Of a stretch of 64,000 nucleotides of DNA, positions 50,292-61,127 are shown in pieces. The stretch spans positions 1 through 64,000 of the forward strand of contig CALBSC010000071.1 in assembly GCA_937927685.1 (NCBI GenBank). The letters run 5' to 3'. Under the pieces are notes generated by a model that saw nothing but the letters and a program-made list of their open reading frames with translations, did not search any database and had not been told where the DNA came from. Positions within the stretch are counted from its first letter, which is position 1. Each line of letters starts with the position of its first letter. A program made the position numbers and the translations under genes. Source of the stretch: an uncultured Burkholderiales bacterium (GTDB taxonomy: Bacteria > Pseudomonadota > Gammaproteobacteria > Burkholderiales > Burkholderiaceae_C).

Positions 50292-50798
50292 ATGAATCTC
50301 CTCACTAGAACTGCTTCGCGGTTGATTGGCATGATGATCGCATGCCTGCTTTTCGGGCTGATGGGGTGTGCGAGCCAGGTCCGCCAGGACAGTTCTCCTA
50401 CCCGTGAAGCCGTCGAGAAACAGTTGAATTTCGTGGACATCGCCAAGTTCGACAAAGACCTGGCGGCCTCCCTCGCCTCTGATCTCGCCGAAGTCAACGT
50501 TCTTTTTTATGCCAAGGTCAGCCCCAATCAAATTCCTGATCGACTTCAGCAATGGATATCAGTGGTCGAAAATGCCGGGGGCAAAGTCAGGGTTGAACAG
50601 CCACCGAATGAGCCAACGCCAAGAGCCATACCGCCACTCCTGAGCTTGCTGGGTACCGCTTACTCCGCCTTCAAGGATCAGCTCAAAGCCCAACCCGAAC
50701 TGTATCGCAGTGCAGCCAGAGGAAGGCAAGTGGTCATCGCGCTGGAGCGATCACCAACTGGTGATTTGCTGGTCGAAAAAATCCAATTCATCAAGTGA
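50292..50798 (+). CDS. Lipoprotein of unknown function
   Basis: A 168-residue protein whose signal ends in lipobox LMGC (Cys26), so it should be acylated and exported. The rest is soluble, with no family I recognise. It lies 9 bases before a caspase-like gene and so probably belongs to the same operon and envelope function. The 153-base gap upstream must hold the divergent promoters, but I see no clear operator. Confidence 0.75.
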   Translation: MNLLTRTASRLIGMMIACLLFGLMGCASQVRQDSSPTREAVEKQLNFVDIAKFDKDLAASLASDLAEVNVLFYAKVSPNQIPDRLQQWISVVENAGGKVRVEQPPNEPTPRAIPPLLSLLGTAYSAFKDQLKAQPELYRSAARGRQVVIALERSPTGDLLVEKIQFIK

Positions 50799-50807
50799 TC
50801 CTTCGCC

Positions 50808-52526
50808 GTGAAACGTCTCCCGATCCACATTTGCCTTCGCGCATGCCTCTCTGCCCTCTTTAGCCTTGCCGTAGGCATCGTGGCGGCTGCGGATGGACGT
50901 CATGCCTTGATCATCGGCATTGGTCAATATTCCGAAGCCTCCAACACATCCCCCCTGCCGGGTGTTCCGCAAGACATGGTCAACGCACGGCGCATGGCCA
51001 ACGAGATGGGGATACCCGATGCATCGATTGTCATGATCCGGGATGGGCAGGCCACCAAAGCCAATATCCAGAGGGAGTTCGAAAAACTGGCAGACAAGGT
51101 ACAAGCCGGAGACCGCGTCTTCATTTACCACTCGGGTCACGGCACTCGCTATTCCAGGGGCAACAGCTGCCTGCAAGGGCTTCAAACCTACACAACGGGC
51201 ATCTTCACCGTCAATGACATTCTCAGTGATGAAGAAATAGCGTCTTACACCAAACCGATCAGCCAAAAGGCGGACAAGGTCGTGGTGATGATCGACGCGT
51301 GTTTTTCAGGAGGCGTCATCAATCCAGCGACCCGATCGCTGAGTCAACGGCTCGCCATTCGCCCCAAGTTCAATAACTTCAGCGAGCAACGATGTGAAAA
51401 CGTGGGTGTGAACCAGGCTGCAACAAGAGGTCTGCTCGGTGAGATCAAGCGGCTTGGCATCAACGAGGAAAATTTCGTGCAAATCGCTGCGGCCAGAGAC
51501 AACGAAGTCAGTTGGGACACCCCGTCCCTCGGCGGTCTGGCAACACACACCCTCACACAATGCCTGACCGGCGATGCGATAGACCTGAATCGAAGTGGTG
51601 CGGTTTCATTGGAAGAGGTTCGGGCCTGTGCGCAAGCCAAACTCGACGCCATCATGAAACCCCATGAAAAAGCCGGTTTGCTTCCATCGACCATCCAGGT
51701 CAGGGGCAACCGCAACCTGATTCCTGTCGCCGTTCAAAAGCCTCCCGCCACGGAAGTGGCCGCTGCAACGCCTGTCAGTCAAGAGGTGGCAAACACCATC
51801 AGCAACTCATCCGATCGCCACTCATCCGACAGCAACAAGGAGCCGAGTCTCTCCCCGCCCATCCAGGCACCCCCGAGTCAGACAGTCGCAAGCCCGGTTG
51901 GCACGACTGCTTCGCCACCTGATGTTGTCACGACACCTGCTCGACCAGAACTGACCAAACCGGCCATCCATATGCAAAGGCCTGTTTCACCCGCTGTCCC
52001 CGTCAAGCCCATCGCTGAAGAGCCGCTACTAGCCTCTTTGGCCACATTGAAAGATATCGAACAACAACGCAATCCCAGACGCCAAGTCGATGTCCAAGTT
52101 GCCAAGCGCTCCTTACGGATTGGGCGAGATCTGCTGGAGCTGAATATCAAGTCCAGTCACGATGGCTATGTCTATTTGGTCCTGTTGGGGAGTGATGCCA
52201 AGAGTTTTTACCTGCTGTATCCCAACGGACTCGATCAGGACAACCGCATCCAGGCCGGCAAGTTGCTGAAACTGCCCAATCCGGACTGGCAAATCAAGGC
52301 TGCCGGACCCGTTGGAACGGATCACATACTGGTCATGGTGTCAGCGTCTCCTCGAAAGCTGGACAAGCTCACCCTAGCAACACCCACTGCTGCAGAGCCT
52401 TTCACGTTCGCACTCAATGACTTGGATGGCCGTTCCGCATTGATCAACTTTTTAACCGGCACGGGTGTTGATGGCCGGTCAGAAACCTTCGGCGCCAAGA
52501 TCGTCAGCGTGAAGGAGGTGCCATGA
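50808..52526 (+). CDS. Secreted caspase-like protein with C-terminal DUF4384 domain
   Basis: A 572-residue exported protein: signal sequence (residues 1-28), peptidase C14 domain beginning RHALIIGIGQY with His111 in YHSGHG and Cys165 in DACFSGG, an EF-hand-like stretch DLNRSGAVSLEE, a Pro/Ser/Thr-rich linker (about 300-420) and a DUF4384 domain (DGYVYLVLLGSDAKSFYLLYPN). DUF4384 is common in bacterial envelope proteins linked to caspases. The start is GTG 50808. Its stop overlaps the next gene as ATGA. Confidence 0.87.
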   Translation: MKRLPIHICLRACLSALFSLAVGIVAAADGRHALIIGIGQYSEASNTSPLPGVPQDMVNARRMANEMGIPDASIVMIRDGQATKANIQREFEKLADKVQAGDRVFIYHSGHGTRYSRGNSCLQGLQTYTTGIFTVNDILSDEEIASYTKPISQKADKVVVMIDACFSGGVINPATRSLSQRLAIRPKFNNFSEQRCENVGVNQAATRGLLGEIKRLGINEENFVQIAAARDNEVSWDTPSLGGLATHTLTQCLTGDAIDLNRSGAVSLEEVRACAQAKLDAIMKPHEKAGLLPSTIQVRGNRNLIPVAVQKPPATEVAAATPVSQEVANTISNSSDRHSSDSNKEPSLSPPIQAPPSQTVASPVGTTASPPDVVTTPARPELTKPAIHMQRPVSPAVPVKPIAEEPLLASLATLKDIEQQRNPRRQVDVQVAKRSLRIGRDLLELNIKSSHDGYVYLVLLGSDAKSFYLLYPNGLDQDNRIQAGKLLKLPNPDWQIKAAGPVGTDHILVMVSASPRKLDKLTLATPTAAEPFTFALNDLDGRSALINFLTGTGVDGRSETFGAKIVSVKEVP

Positions 52527-53014
52527 AAAAAGTGGTTTCAATGATTCTGATGTTGGCACTCGCGTCGCTGGTTGCCGCACAGCCCATGAAGAGTGCCACA
52601 GTCGACCAGCTGGTTGACCAACTGGCGGGGCCTGATCAACCCAAGACCCGCAGCCTGCGCAATCTCAAGCCAGAACCCCGCAATATCGACTTGCTGATCC
52701 AGTTCGACTTCGACTCGGCCAAATTGCAAGCGTCCAGCAAACCCCTGTTGGCCAATTTGGCTGCGGCCATGCGCGCCGATCGATTGATGGACATCCGCTT
52801 CCATGTCGAGGGTCACACAGACGCCAAGGGCACTGAGGCCTACAACCTCAATTTGAGCCAGAAACGCGCCGACTCTGTGGTTCACTACCTGATTGAACTT
52901 GGCATCCCCAGTGAGCGACTTGCGAGTTCTGGCAAGGGCTTCAGCGAACTGCTGTTCCCCGATCAACCGCACGCCATGGAAAACCGCCGAGTCCGGATCG
53001 TCACACTGCCATGA
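52523..53014 (+). CDS. OmpA-domain protein
   Basis: A 163-residue protein with a signal peptide and a C-terminal OmpA/peptidoglycan-binding domain (IQFDFDSAKLQASSKPLLANLA, VEGHTDAKGTEAYNLNLSQKRADSV, NRRVRIVTLP). It should anchor to peptidoglycan in the periplasm. ATGA overlaps join it to the caspase-like gene and to the next gene, so all three are probably expressed together. Confidence 0.9.
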   Translation: MKKVVSMILMLALASLVAAQPMKSATVDQLVDQLAGPDQPKTRSLRNLKPEPRNIDLLIQFDFDSAKLQASSKPLLANLAAAMRADRLMDIRFHVEGHTDAKGTEAYNLNLSQKRADSVVHYLIELGIPSERLASSGKGFSELLFPDQPHAMENRRVRIVTLP

Positions 53015-53454
53015 AACGTTTTTGTTGTGCTCTTTTGTTTTTTTCAATCGGCTTGTCATTTGCTGACACGACCTATCTGGTCAGCCGAGAAGAAATGCAG
53101 GCCTCCAATGAGGCCCCCCTTCAGATGACCCCGCGAACGAGCCCCGTCAAAGACGCTCCACGGATTGAACTGATCACGCCCAAAGTACCTGGCACCGTGG
53201 GTTCGCCCACCGTGATTGATTTGAGATTTCAAGCCACGACCCCTGGCGACATCAAGCCTGAATCGTTCAAAGCGCTGTATGGAACATTTCAAATTGACAT
53301 CACAAAGCGATTGCTGAGTGTGGCGAAGGTCACTGGGAGTGGGGTTCGCGTGGAAGAAGCCTCTCTTCCCAAGGGGCGCCATAAGCTATTGCTGGTGGTG
53401 GAGGACAGCCTGGGGCGAACCGGCAATCAAACGGTTGAGTTTGAGGTCAATTGA
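53011..53454 (+). CDS. Secreted protein, Ig-like beta domain predicted
   Basis: A 147-residue protein with a cleavable signal (about 1-18). The remainder (PRIELITPKVPGTVGSPTVIDLRF, ALYGTFQIDIT, HKLLLVVEDSLGRTGNQTVEFEV) has the strand pattern of an Ig-like bacterial surface domain. I do not recognise a named family. It starts in the stop of the OmpA gene (ATGA) and ends the operon. Confidence 0.75.
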   Translation: MKRFCCALLFFSIGLSFADTTYLVSREEMQASNEAPLQMTPRTSPVKDAPRIELITPKVPGTVGSPTVIDLRFQATTPGDIKPESFKALYGTFQIDITKRLLSVAKVTGSGVRVEEASLPKGRHKLLLVVEDSLGRTGNQTVEFEVN

Positions 53455-53637
53455 GCCGGGGGGCGGTTTTCGCACAGGTGTGCGCTACTTGGCAGGGTAT
53501 CGGGGAGGGTGGAAATGGCCTCTCGGATGGAGCACACGCACCAGCAACAATTCTTCTTCTGCCACGATCACCCGTAGACAAGTCAAGATCAAACCGGGTC
53601 TTACCCTTCGGGCCAGACGGACGCAGCCACCCCAAAA

Positions 53638-53666
53638 GAAAAAGCCGTTGATGACAACGGCTTTTT
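53638..53666. terminator. Bidirectional intrinsic terminator
   Basis: AAAGCCGTTG and CAACGGCTTT pair around ATGA, with A and T runs on both sides. It terminates the leftward tRNA-Ser transcript and could also stop the rightward caspase operon. The 53455-53637 stretch holds no gene that I can support. Confidence 0.85.
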
Positions 53667-53675
53667 AAAGGTACC

Positions 53676-53768
53676 TGGCGGAAACGGAGGGATTCGAACC
53701 CTCGATGGGGCTCTACACCCCATACTCCCTTAGCAGGGGAGCACCTTCGGCCACTCGGTCACGTTTCC
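53676..53768 (-). tRNA. tRNA-Ser (anticodon GCU)
   Basis: A class II tRNA of 93 bases on the minus strand. The acceptor arms GGAAACG and CGTTTCC pair, the anticodon loop reads CTGCTAA with anticodon GCU, a long variable arm follows (TATGGGGTGTAGAGCCCCA), GGTTCGAATCC is the T arm, and the 3' CCA is encoded. It reads AGC/AGU serine codons. It follows lysC by 11 bases in the same direction. Confidence 0.95.
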
Positions 53769-53779
53769 TGATGCTTCTA

Positions 53780-55048
53780 TTATGCCTGAACCTGGTCCAG
53801 GTCAAAGGCCTTGTGCAAGGCCCGCACGGCCAGTTCCATGTATTTCTCGTCGATGACCACCGAGGTCTTGATTTCGCTGGTGGAGATCATCTGGATGTTG
53901 ATGCCCTCCTCGCTCAGCGAGCGGAACATCTTGCTGGCCACGCCCACGTGGCTGCGCATGCCAATGCCCACGATGGACACTTTGCAGATCTTGGTGTCGC
54001 CCATCAACTCGGTGGCGCCCAAGGCTGCCATGACGCCGGATTTGAGCAGGTCGCAAGCGCGCGCGTAGTCATTGCGGTGCACGGTGAAGCTGAAATCGGT
54101 TTTGCCATCCTTGCTGATGTTCTGGATGATCATGTCGACTTCAATGTTGGCTTCGGCCACAGCGCCCAAAATTTGATACGCAATACCCGGCTTGTCCGGC
54201 ACGTTGCAGAGTGAAATTTTGGCTTCGTCACGGTTGAAGGCGATGCCCGATACGATGGCTTGTTCCATTTGTTCGTCTTCCTCGAAGGTGATGAGGGTGC
54301 CGGAGGCGGCTTCTTCCTGCAGGTCGATGTCCCAGGGCGTGAAGCTCGACAGCACGCGCAGGGGGACTTTGTATTTGCCGGCGAATTCCACCGAGCGGAT
54401 TTGCAGCACCTTGCTGCCCAGCGACGCCATCTCGAGCATTTCCTCGAAGCTGACGGTGCGCAGACGGCGTGCCTCGGGCACGACGCGCGGGTCGGTGGTG
54501 TAGACACCGTCCACGTCGGTGTAGATCAGGCACTCATGCGCCTTGAGAGCGGCCGCCACGGCCACGGCCGAGGTGTCGGAGCCGCCCCGTCCCAGCGTGG
54601 TGACGTGACCGTGGTCGTCCATGCCCTGAAAGCCGGTGATGATGACCACCTTGCCGGCGTTCAGGTCGGCGCGCACGCGAACGTCATCGATGGATTCGAT
54701 GCGGGCCTTGGTGTAGGCGCTGTTGGTCTTGATGGGAACTTGCCAACCCGCGTAACTGACCGCCGGCATACCCTCGGCTTGCAGCGCAATGGCCAGCAGT
54801 GCCGACGAGGCCTGCTCGCCGGTGGCCGCCAGCATGTCGAGTTCACGCAGGGTGTCGGTCTGGCTGACGCCGGGCTGGAGTTCTTTGGCCAGGCCAAGCA
54901 GGCGGTTGGTCTCGCCGCTCATGGCGGACGGAACCACCACCATCTGGTGGCCGGCGCGCGCCCATTTCGCCACGCGTTTGGCGACGTTGCGGATGCGCTC
55001 GGTGGACCCCATCGAGGTGCCACCGTATTTGTGGACGATCAATGCCAT
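53780..55048 (-). CDS. lysC: Aspartate kinase
   Basis: A 422-residue aspartokinase with KYGGTS at residues 7-12, GRGGSDTSAVAVAAAL, YTDVDGVYTTDPR and two C-terminal ACT domains. It phosphorylates aspartate, the first step to lysine, threonine and methionine, and is feedback-controlled through the ACT domains. It is the last protein gene before the tRNA-Ser. Confidence 0.97.
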   Translation of the reverse strand: MALIVHKYGGTSMGSTERIRNVAKRVAKWARAGHQMVVVPSAMSGETNRLLGLAKELQPGVSQTDTLRELDMLAATGEQASSALLAIALQAEGMPAVSYAGWQVPIKTNSAYTKARIESIDDVRVRADLNAGKVVIITGFQGMDDHGHVTTLGRGGSDTSAVAVAAALKAHECLIYTDVDGVYTTDPRVVPEARRLRTVSFEEMLEMASLGSKVLQIRSVEFAGKYKVPLRVLSSFTPWDIDLQEEAASGTLITFEEDEQMEQAIVSGIAFNRDEAKISLCNVPDKPGIAYQILGAVAEANIEVDMIIQNISKDGKTDFSFTVHRNDYARACDLLKSGVMAALGATELMGDTKICKVSIVGIGMRSHVGVASKMFRSLSEEGINIQMISTSEIKTSVVIDEKYMELAVRALHKAFDLDQVQA

Positions 55049-55074
55049 GGTGTTTGAATAAGGTCAGGCAAAAC

Positions 55075-56019
55075 CTAGGGATTGTACCAACCCAGACTGT
55101 CGCCCTCGCGCCGGACGGACCCGGCCCCCACCCGCAGATCGATCCGGTGCCCACGGGTGGTGCAGGCCTGCACCTGATGGACCAACTGATCCAGTTGGGC
55201 CGTGCTGGGCCGCGCAGCGGGGTCATCGAGCGTGCCCAGCCAGTGGCGCAACAGGTTGGCCATGCGGGCTGGGGTGAGTTGCTGCAGTGCCTGCAGGCGC
55301 GGCGGCAAGCCCGTGACCTGCGCATCCAACAACGCCAACTCGACCAGCAAGGCTTGCGCCTGGGCGGCATGACGGGCACTGCGCGCCAGGGTCTGTCGAA
55401 TGGTGGGAAAGCAGGCCTCCAGCACGGGCATCACGTCGCGCCGAATGCGGTTGCGGGTGTAGCGCACATCGGTGTTGGTGGGGTCTTCCATCCACCTGAT
55501 GTCACACGCCGTCAGCCAATCACGCAAGGCTTGGCCCGGCACCTCCAGCCAGGGGCGATGGAAGGTGAGGCCGTGTCGCTGCCCCCGCGCTGGCATGGCG
55601 GCCAACCCAGGCAGGCCCGCACCGCGTGACAGGGCCAGCAGCACGGTTTCCGCCTGGTCATCGGCGTGCTGGGCCAGGGCCACGTCGTGCACATCCGGCC
55701 AGTGTTGCTGCACCGCCTGGGCCATGGCGAGATAACGGGCCGTGCGCGCAGCCTCTTCGGGGCTTTGGCCCTGTGCCGCCCGTGCGTCCACTTTCACCAC
55801 CTGCAGGGGCACCCCCCAGCGATCGCACCAGTGCTGGCAGTGTTGGGCAAAGCTGTCGGCGGCGTCTTGCAACCCATGGTGCACATGAATGGCCCGCACC
55901 AGACCCGGCCAACGCTGGCAACAGGCCAGGAGCAAGGCCATGGAGTCGGCGCCCCCGCTCAAGGCCACGGCCACCGGCAGGTCAGGGGCGAAATGGTCCA
56001 GGGACAACGCCGGCGGCAT
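55075..56019 (-). CDS. tilS: tRNA(Ile)-lysidine synthetase
   Basis: An N-type ATP pyrophosphatase with the PP-loop ALSGGADSMALL and the HHGLQDAADSFAQHC, QHADDQAETVLL and DPTNTDVRYTRNRIRRDVMP blocks. It modifies C34 of tRNA-Ile(CAU) to lysidine. I start at ATG 56019; the frame is open to ATG 56148, which would add 43 low-complexity residues and overlap accA by 38 bases. Either start keeps the catalytic domain. Confidence 0.9.
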   Translation of the reverse strand: MPPALSLDHFAPDLPVAVALSGGADSMALLLACCQRWPGLVRAIHVHHGLQDAADSFAQHCQHWCDRWGVPLQVVKVDARAAQGQSPEEAARTARYLAMAQAVQQHWPDVHDVALAQHADDQAETVLLALSRGAGLPGLAAMPARGQRHGLTFHRPWLEVPGQALRDWLTACDIRWMEDPTNTDVRYTRNRIRRDVMPVLEACFPTIRQTLARSARHAAQAQALLVELALLDAQVTGLPPRLQALQQLTPARMANLLRHWLGTLDDPAARPSTAQLDQLVHQVQACTTRGHRIDLRVGAGSVRREGDSLGWYNP

Positions 56020-56110
56020 GGGTTGCGCAAGGGGAACCGTGGGGTGAACAGGGTCACCCTGCGCGGGCACGCGGCCCGCGGAATACGAGGACGGTGCAGC
56101 TGTCAGGGGT

Positions 56111-57088
56111 TCAGCGCGATTCGGCCTTGGTGTCCGAGAAGCGGCCATAGCTTTGCAGGCGCTCGTAGCGGCGGTCGAGCAGTTCCTTGACCTTCAGGTC
56201 CGCCACCTGACGCCAGGCGTCGTTGAGACCGCGCTTGAGCGCCGCCGACATTTGCTGCGGATCGCGGTGCGCACCACCCAGGGGTTCGTTGATGATCTTG
56301 TCGATCAGACCCAGGGCTTTCAGGCGGTGCGCCGTGATGCCCAGGGCCTCGGCGGCGTCTTCGGCACGCTCGGCGGTTTTCCAGAGGATGGAGGCGCAGC
56401 CTTCGGGGCTGATGACGGAGTACACCGAGTACTGCAGCATGAGCACCTGGTCGGCCACGCTGATGGCCAGTGCCCCGCCCGAGCCCCCCTCGCCAATGAT
56501 GGTGGTGATGATGGGCACTTCGAGCTGGGCCATCTCGAAGATGTTGCGCCCGATGGCCTCACTCTGGCTGCGCTCCTCGGCATCGATGCCGGGATAGGCG
56601 CCCGGGGTGTCCACAAAGGTGAACACCGGCAGCTTGAATTTCTCGGCGGTTTTCATCAGGCGCAAGGCCTTGCGGTAGCCCTCGGGGCGGGTCATGCCGA
56701 AGTTGCGCAAGGCGCGCTCTTTGGTGTCGCGTCCCTTTTGATGACCCAGTACCATGCAGGGCTGGCCGTTGAAGCGCGCCAGGCCGCCCACAATGCTCAG
56801 GTCGTCGGCAAAGTGCCGGTCACCGTGCATCTCCACGAAGTCGGTGAAGATGTGGCCAATGTAGTCCAGCGTGTACGGACGCTCGATGTGGCGTGCGATC
56901 TTGGTGATTTGCCAGGGTGACAAATCGCTGTAGATGTCCTTGGTGAGTTGCTGGCTTTTCTTGGCCAGCTGCTCGATTTCTTGCGAGATATCGACGGCCG
57001 ATTCGCTTTGCACATATCGCAACTCTTCAATCTTGGATTCGAGTTCGGCGATCGGCTGTTCAAAATCGAGGAAGGATTTTTTGGCCAA
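56111..57088 (-). CDS. accA: Acetyl-CoA carboxylase carboxyltransferase subunit alpha
   Basis: A 325-residue cytoplasmic subunit that with AccD transfers carboxyl to acetyl-CoA for fatty-acid synthesis. FLDFEQPIAELESKIEELR at the start, GDRHFADDLSIVGG, PGAYPGIDAEERSQSEAI, GEGGSGGALAIS and SPEGCASILWK are conserved AccA blocks. It lies 15 bases after the glycosylase gene. Confidence 0.97.
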   Translation of the reverse strand: MAKKSFLDFEQPIAELESKIEELRYVQSESAVDISQEIEQLAKKSQQLTKDIYSDLSPWQITKIARHIERPYTLDYIGHIFTDFVEMHGDRHFADDLSIVGGLARFNGQPCMVLGHQKGRDTKERALRNFGMTRPEGYRKALRLMKTAEKFKLPVFTFVDTPGAYPGIDAEERSQSEAIGRNIFEMAQLEVPIITTIIGEGGSGGALAISVADQVLMLQYSVYSVISPEGCASILWKTAERAEDAAEALGITAHRLKALGLIDKIINEPLGGAHRDPQQMSAALKRGLNDAWRQVADLKVKELLDRRYERLQSYGRFSDTKAESR

Positions 57089-57103
57089 CGGGGCTCTCCT
57101 GAT

Positions 57104-57744
57104 TCAATACGCCACTGGCACGGGGTCCAGGGATCTCCAAATATACCAAGTTGCCACACTGCAGTATGGCGCCCAGGCCTGGGCCACCTCGCGGGCCTCG
57201 CTGCGGCTGACCGCCTCACCCGAAAAATAGTTGCGACTGATGCCATTGATGAGGCCCACGTCGTCCAGGGGCAGCACATTGGGACGCATGAGGTGAAACA
57301 TGAGAAACATCTCGGCCGTCCAGCGACCGATGCCACGAATGGCCACCAACTCGGCAATGATCTCGTCATCGGACATGTGCGTCCAGGCTTTCACGGACAC
57401 TTGCGCTTGCTCGAAGTGCAAGGCCAGATCCACCAGGTACTCCACCTTGCGCGCGGACAGGCCGGCCTCGCGCATGTCATCCACCTTGAGTTTGAGCACC
57501 TGGCCGGGCGTGAGGCGGCGGGAGAGCTTGGTGAAACGGTCCCACACCGTTTGCGCGGCTTTGACGGAAATTTGCTGACCCACGATGCTGCGCGCCAGCG
57601 TGACAAACGCGTCCCCGCGCGACTCCAGTCGCGCCTCACCGAACTGGGGGATCAGGCGCTTCATGACCCGATCGCTCTTGGTGAGGTGACGGCAGGCGTC
57701 GTCCCAGTAGGCCGGCACGGTGATGACAGTGCGGGTGGCGTTCA

Positions 57745-57745
<1 letters not shown>
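57104..57745 (-). CDS. DNA-3-methyladenine glycosylase II-like protein
   Basis: A 213-residue HhH-GPD base-excision glycosylase of the AlkA type lacking the N-terminal AlkA domain. The helix-hairpin-helix is AIRGIGRWTAEMFLMFHL and the catalytic aspartate lies in LPLDDVGL; SIVGQQISVKAA is typical. It starts one base inside the cysS stop (TGATG) and precedes accA. Confidence 0.92.
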
Positions 57746-59118
<1,373 letters not shown>

Positions 59119-59258
59119 GGACGGATTGGGCAAGGTGTTGAGTCGTTCTGTCAACACGGGTGAACCAGCAGGCTTGGAGGGTGCGCTGAATTACAATGCG
59201 AAGTATAAATCGCCTCGCCTGCATCGTCCTTGTGCCCTCTGCATGCCGAGCCCGACCG

Positions 59259-59813
59259 ATGACCGCCCACACCGTCTTGACTCACCCTCTTACCCGCCAT
59301 GCACGCCAGTTGCTGCTGTGCTGCCTGATGAGCGTGTGCTCACTCGTCTGGGCGCAGCTTGAGCGGACCACCACGGGTGACCTGGTGGACCACTTCAGCG
59401 TGCAGCAATTGATGCGTCAGGCCCGCTACGCTGAGGCCCTGGCGCAAACCGAACGGTATCTCACCGAACACCCCAGGGACCCGCAGATGCTGTTCATGCG
59501 CGCCAAGTCCTTGATGGAATTGCGGCGCACCGACGAAGCGTTCGATCAACTCAGCGCATTGGTGCAGCAATATCCCGAGTTACCCGAGCCCTACAACAAC
59601 CTGGGCGTGATCCAGGCGTCCCGAGGTCAACTCGACCAGGCGCGTGAGTCCTTCGAAATGGCCCTGCGCAACCACCCCAACTACGATGTCGCCCTGGAAA
59701 ACCTGGGCGATGTGCTGCTGCGCCAGGCGCGCCTGGCCTACGAAAAATCGTTACAAATCAACCCCGCCAGCAAGACCCTGCCTCGCAAGTTGCAGGCATT
59801 GCCCACACCATGA
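59259..59813 (+). CDS. Exported tetratricopeptide-repeat protein
   Basis: A 184-residue protein with an N-terminal hydrophobic signal (about residues 14-32) and two to three TPR units, for example YAEALAQTERYLTEHPRDPQMLFMRAKSL and PYNNLGVIQASRGQLDQARESFEMAL. It lies between divergent cysS and ppiA and overlaps ppiA by four bases. A scaffold role in the envelope is plausible but unproven. ATG 59259 is chosen; the frame opens at 59196. Confidence 0.8.
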   Translation: MTAHTVLTHPLTRHARQLLLCCLMSVCSLVWAQLERTTTGDLVDHFSVQQLMRQARYAEALAQTERYLTEHPRDPQMLFMRAKSLMELRRTDEAFDQLSALVQQYPELPEPYNNLGVIQASRGQLDQARESFEMALRNHPNYDVALENLGDVLLRQARLAYEKSLQINPASKTLPRKLQALPTP

Positions 59814-60523
59814 CCCTGTTTCACCGTTTCTCCCCGCGCTCGCTGGGCACCAGCCTGACTGCGCCCCTGCTGGCGTTGCTGATCGCACTGGTTGGCAGCA
59901 CCCCTGCTGGCGCACAAACCGATGCCGCACCCCGCGTGAAATTTGCCACGTCGCAGGGCGAGTTTGTGGTCGAGGTGTACCCCGACAAAGCGCCCAAAAC
60001 CGTGGCCAACTTCCTGCAATATGTGCAGGACAAACACTACGATGGCACCCTCTTTCACCGTGTCATCAACAACTTCATGGTGCAGGGTGGCGGCTACGAC
60101 ACCCGCTACATGGAGAAGACCACGCGCGCGCCCGTGCGCCATGAAGGCCGGGAAGCCCTGGAAAAAGGCGGCCCGCGAAATGTCGTGGGCACACTGGCCA
60201 TGGCGCGAACCAACGACCCGCACTCGGCCACCGCGCAATTCTTCATCAACGTCAAAGACAACGACTTCCTGAACCCGACACCGATCCCGCCGGGAGACCC
60301 GGTGCCACGCTTCGAGTACGGCGGTCGCACCTACACCAACATCGCACGTTCGCAACTCGAGAACGCGCCGCAGCTCTTTGGCTACACCGTGTTTGGCCGG
60401 GTGGTGTCGGGCATGGAGGTGGTGGAACGCATCAAGGCCGTCCCCACCGGTTCGGGTGGCCCCTTCCAAACCGACGTGCCCCGCACGCCGGTTGTCATTC
60501 AATCCGCAACCTTAGTGAAGTGA
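59810..60523 (+). CDS. ppiA: Periplasmic peptidyl-prolyl cis-trans isomerase (cyclophilin)
   Basis: A 237-residue cyclophilin with a signal peptide ending at AGAQ (about residue 36) and the blocks FLQYVQDKHYDGTLFHRVINNFMVQGGGY and MARTNDPHSATAQFFINVKDN. It assists folding in the periplasm. It starts in the stop of the TPR gene and is followed 8 bases later by a cytoplasmic paralogue. Confidence 0.93.
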   Translation: MTLFHRFSPRSLGTSLTAPLLALLIALVGSTPAGAQTDAAPRVKFATSQGEFVVEVYPDKAPKTVANFLQYVQDKHYDGTLFHRVINNFMVQGGGYDTRYMEKTTRAPVRHEGREALEKGGPRNVVGTLAMARTNDPHSATAQFFINVKDNDFLNPTPIPPGDPVPRFEYGGRTYTNIARSQLENAPQLFGYTVFGRVVSGMEVVERIKAVPTGSGGPFQTDVPRTPVVIQSATLVK

Positions 60524-60531
60524 GTATTTTC

Positions 60532-61038
60532 ATGAGCCAACCCCGCGTTGAACTGCACATCCTCGACCACGGCGTCATCACCCTCGAGCTCGATGCCGAG
60601 AAAGCACCCAAGTCGGTCGCCAATTTTTTGGCGTACGTGAACAAGGGGCACTTCGACAAAACCATTTTCCACCGCGTGATCCCTGGCTTCATGATCCAGG
60701 GCGGCGGCTTCGAGCCGGGCATGACGCAAAAGCCCACCGACGAACCCATCGAGAACGAAGCCAACAACGGCTTGCGCAACGACCACTACACCGTGGCCAT
60801 GGCGCGCACCGGTGAGCCCCACTCGGCCACAGCACAGTTTTTCATCAACGTGGCGAACAACGACTTTCTCAACCACACCGCGCCGTCCCGCCAGGGCTGG
60901 GGCTATGCCGTGTTTGGCAAAGTGGTGGCAGGCACCGAGGTGGTCGACAAGCTGGCTGCGGTCAAGACCGGGCGACGCGGTTTTCATGATGATGTCCCGA
61001 AAGAGGACGTGGTCATCGAAAAGGCCGTCGCCCTTTGA
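60532..61038 (+). CDS. ppiB: Cytoplasmic peptidyl-prolyl cis-trans isomerase (cyclophilin)
   Basis: A 168-residue cyclophilin without a signal peptide. FLAYVNKGHFDKTIFHRVIPGFMIQGGGF and MARTGEPHSATAQFFINVANN match PpiB. ATG 60532 is used; a GTG at 60520 would add four residues. It is a paralogue of the ppiA product upstream. Confidence 0.94.
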   Translation: MSQPRVELHILDHGVITLELDAEKAPKSVANFLAYVNKGHFDKTIFHRVIPGFMIQGGGFEPGMTQKPTDEPIENEANNGLRNDHYTVAMARTGEPHSATAQFFINVANNDFLNHTAPSRQGWGYAVFGKVVAGTEVVDKLAAVKTGRRGFHDDVPKEDVVIEKAVAL

Positions 61039-61127
61039 GTGGCGAGGGGCATGCATGTCAAATGCCGGTCCCATGCCTGCTGCACGCAGGTTGATCGCTG
61101 GCTGATGGCGCTCCACTGCCCTCACGC

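Noticed and set aside
53451..53651. 66-codon ORF downstream of the secreted-protein gene
   Set aside because: No ribosome binding site, runs into the terminator and has no recognisable sequence pattern.
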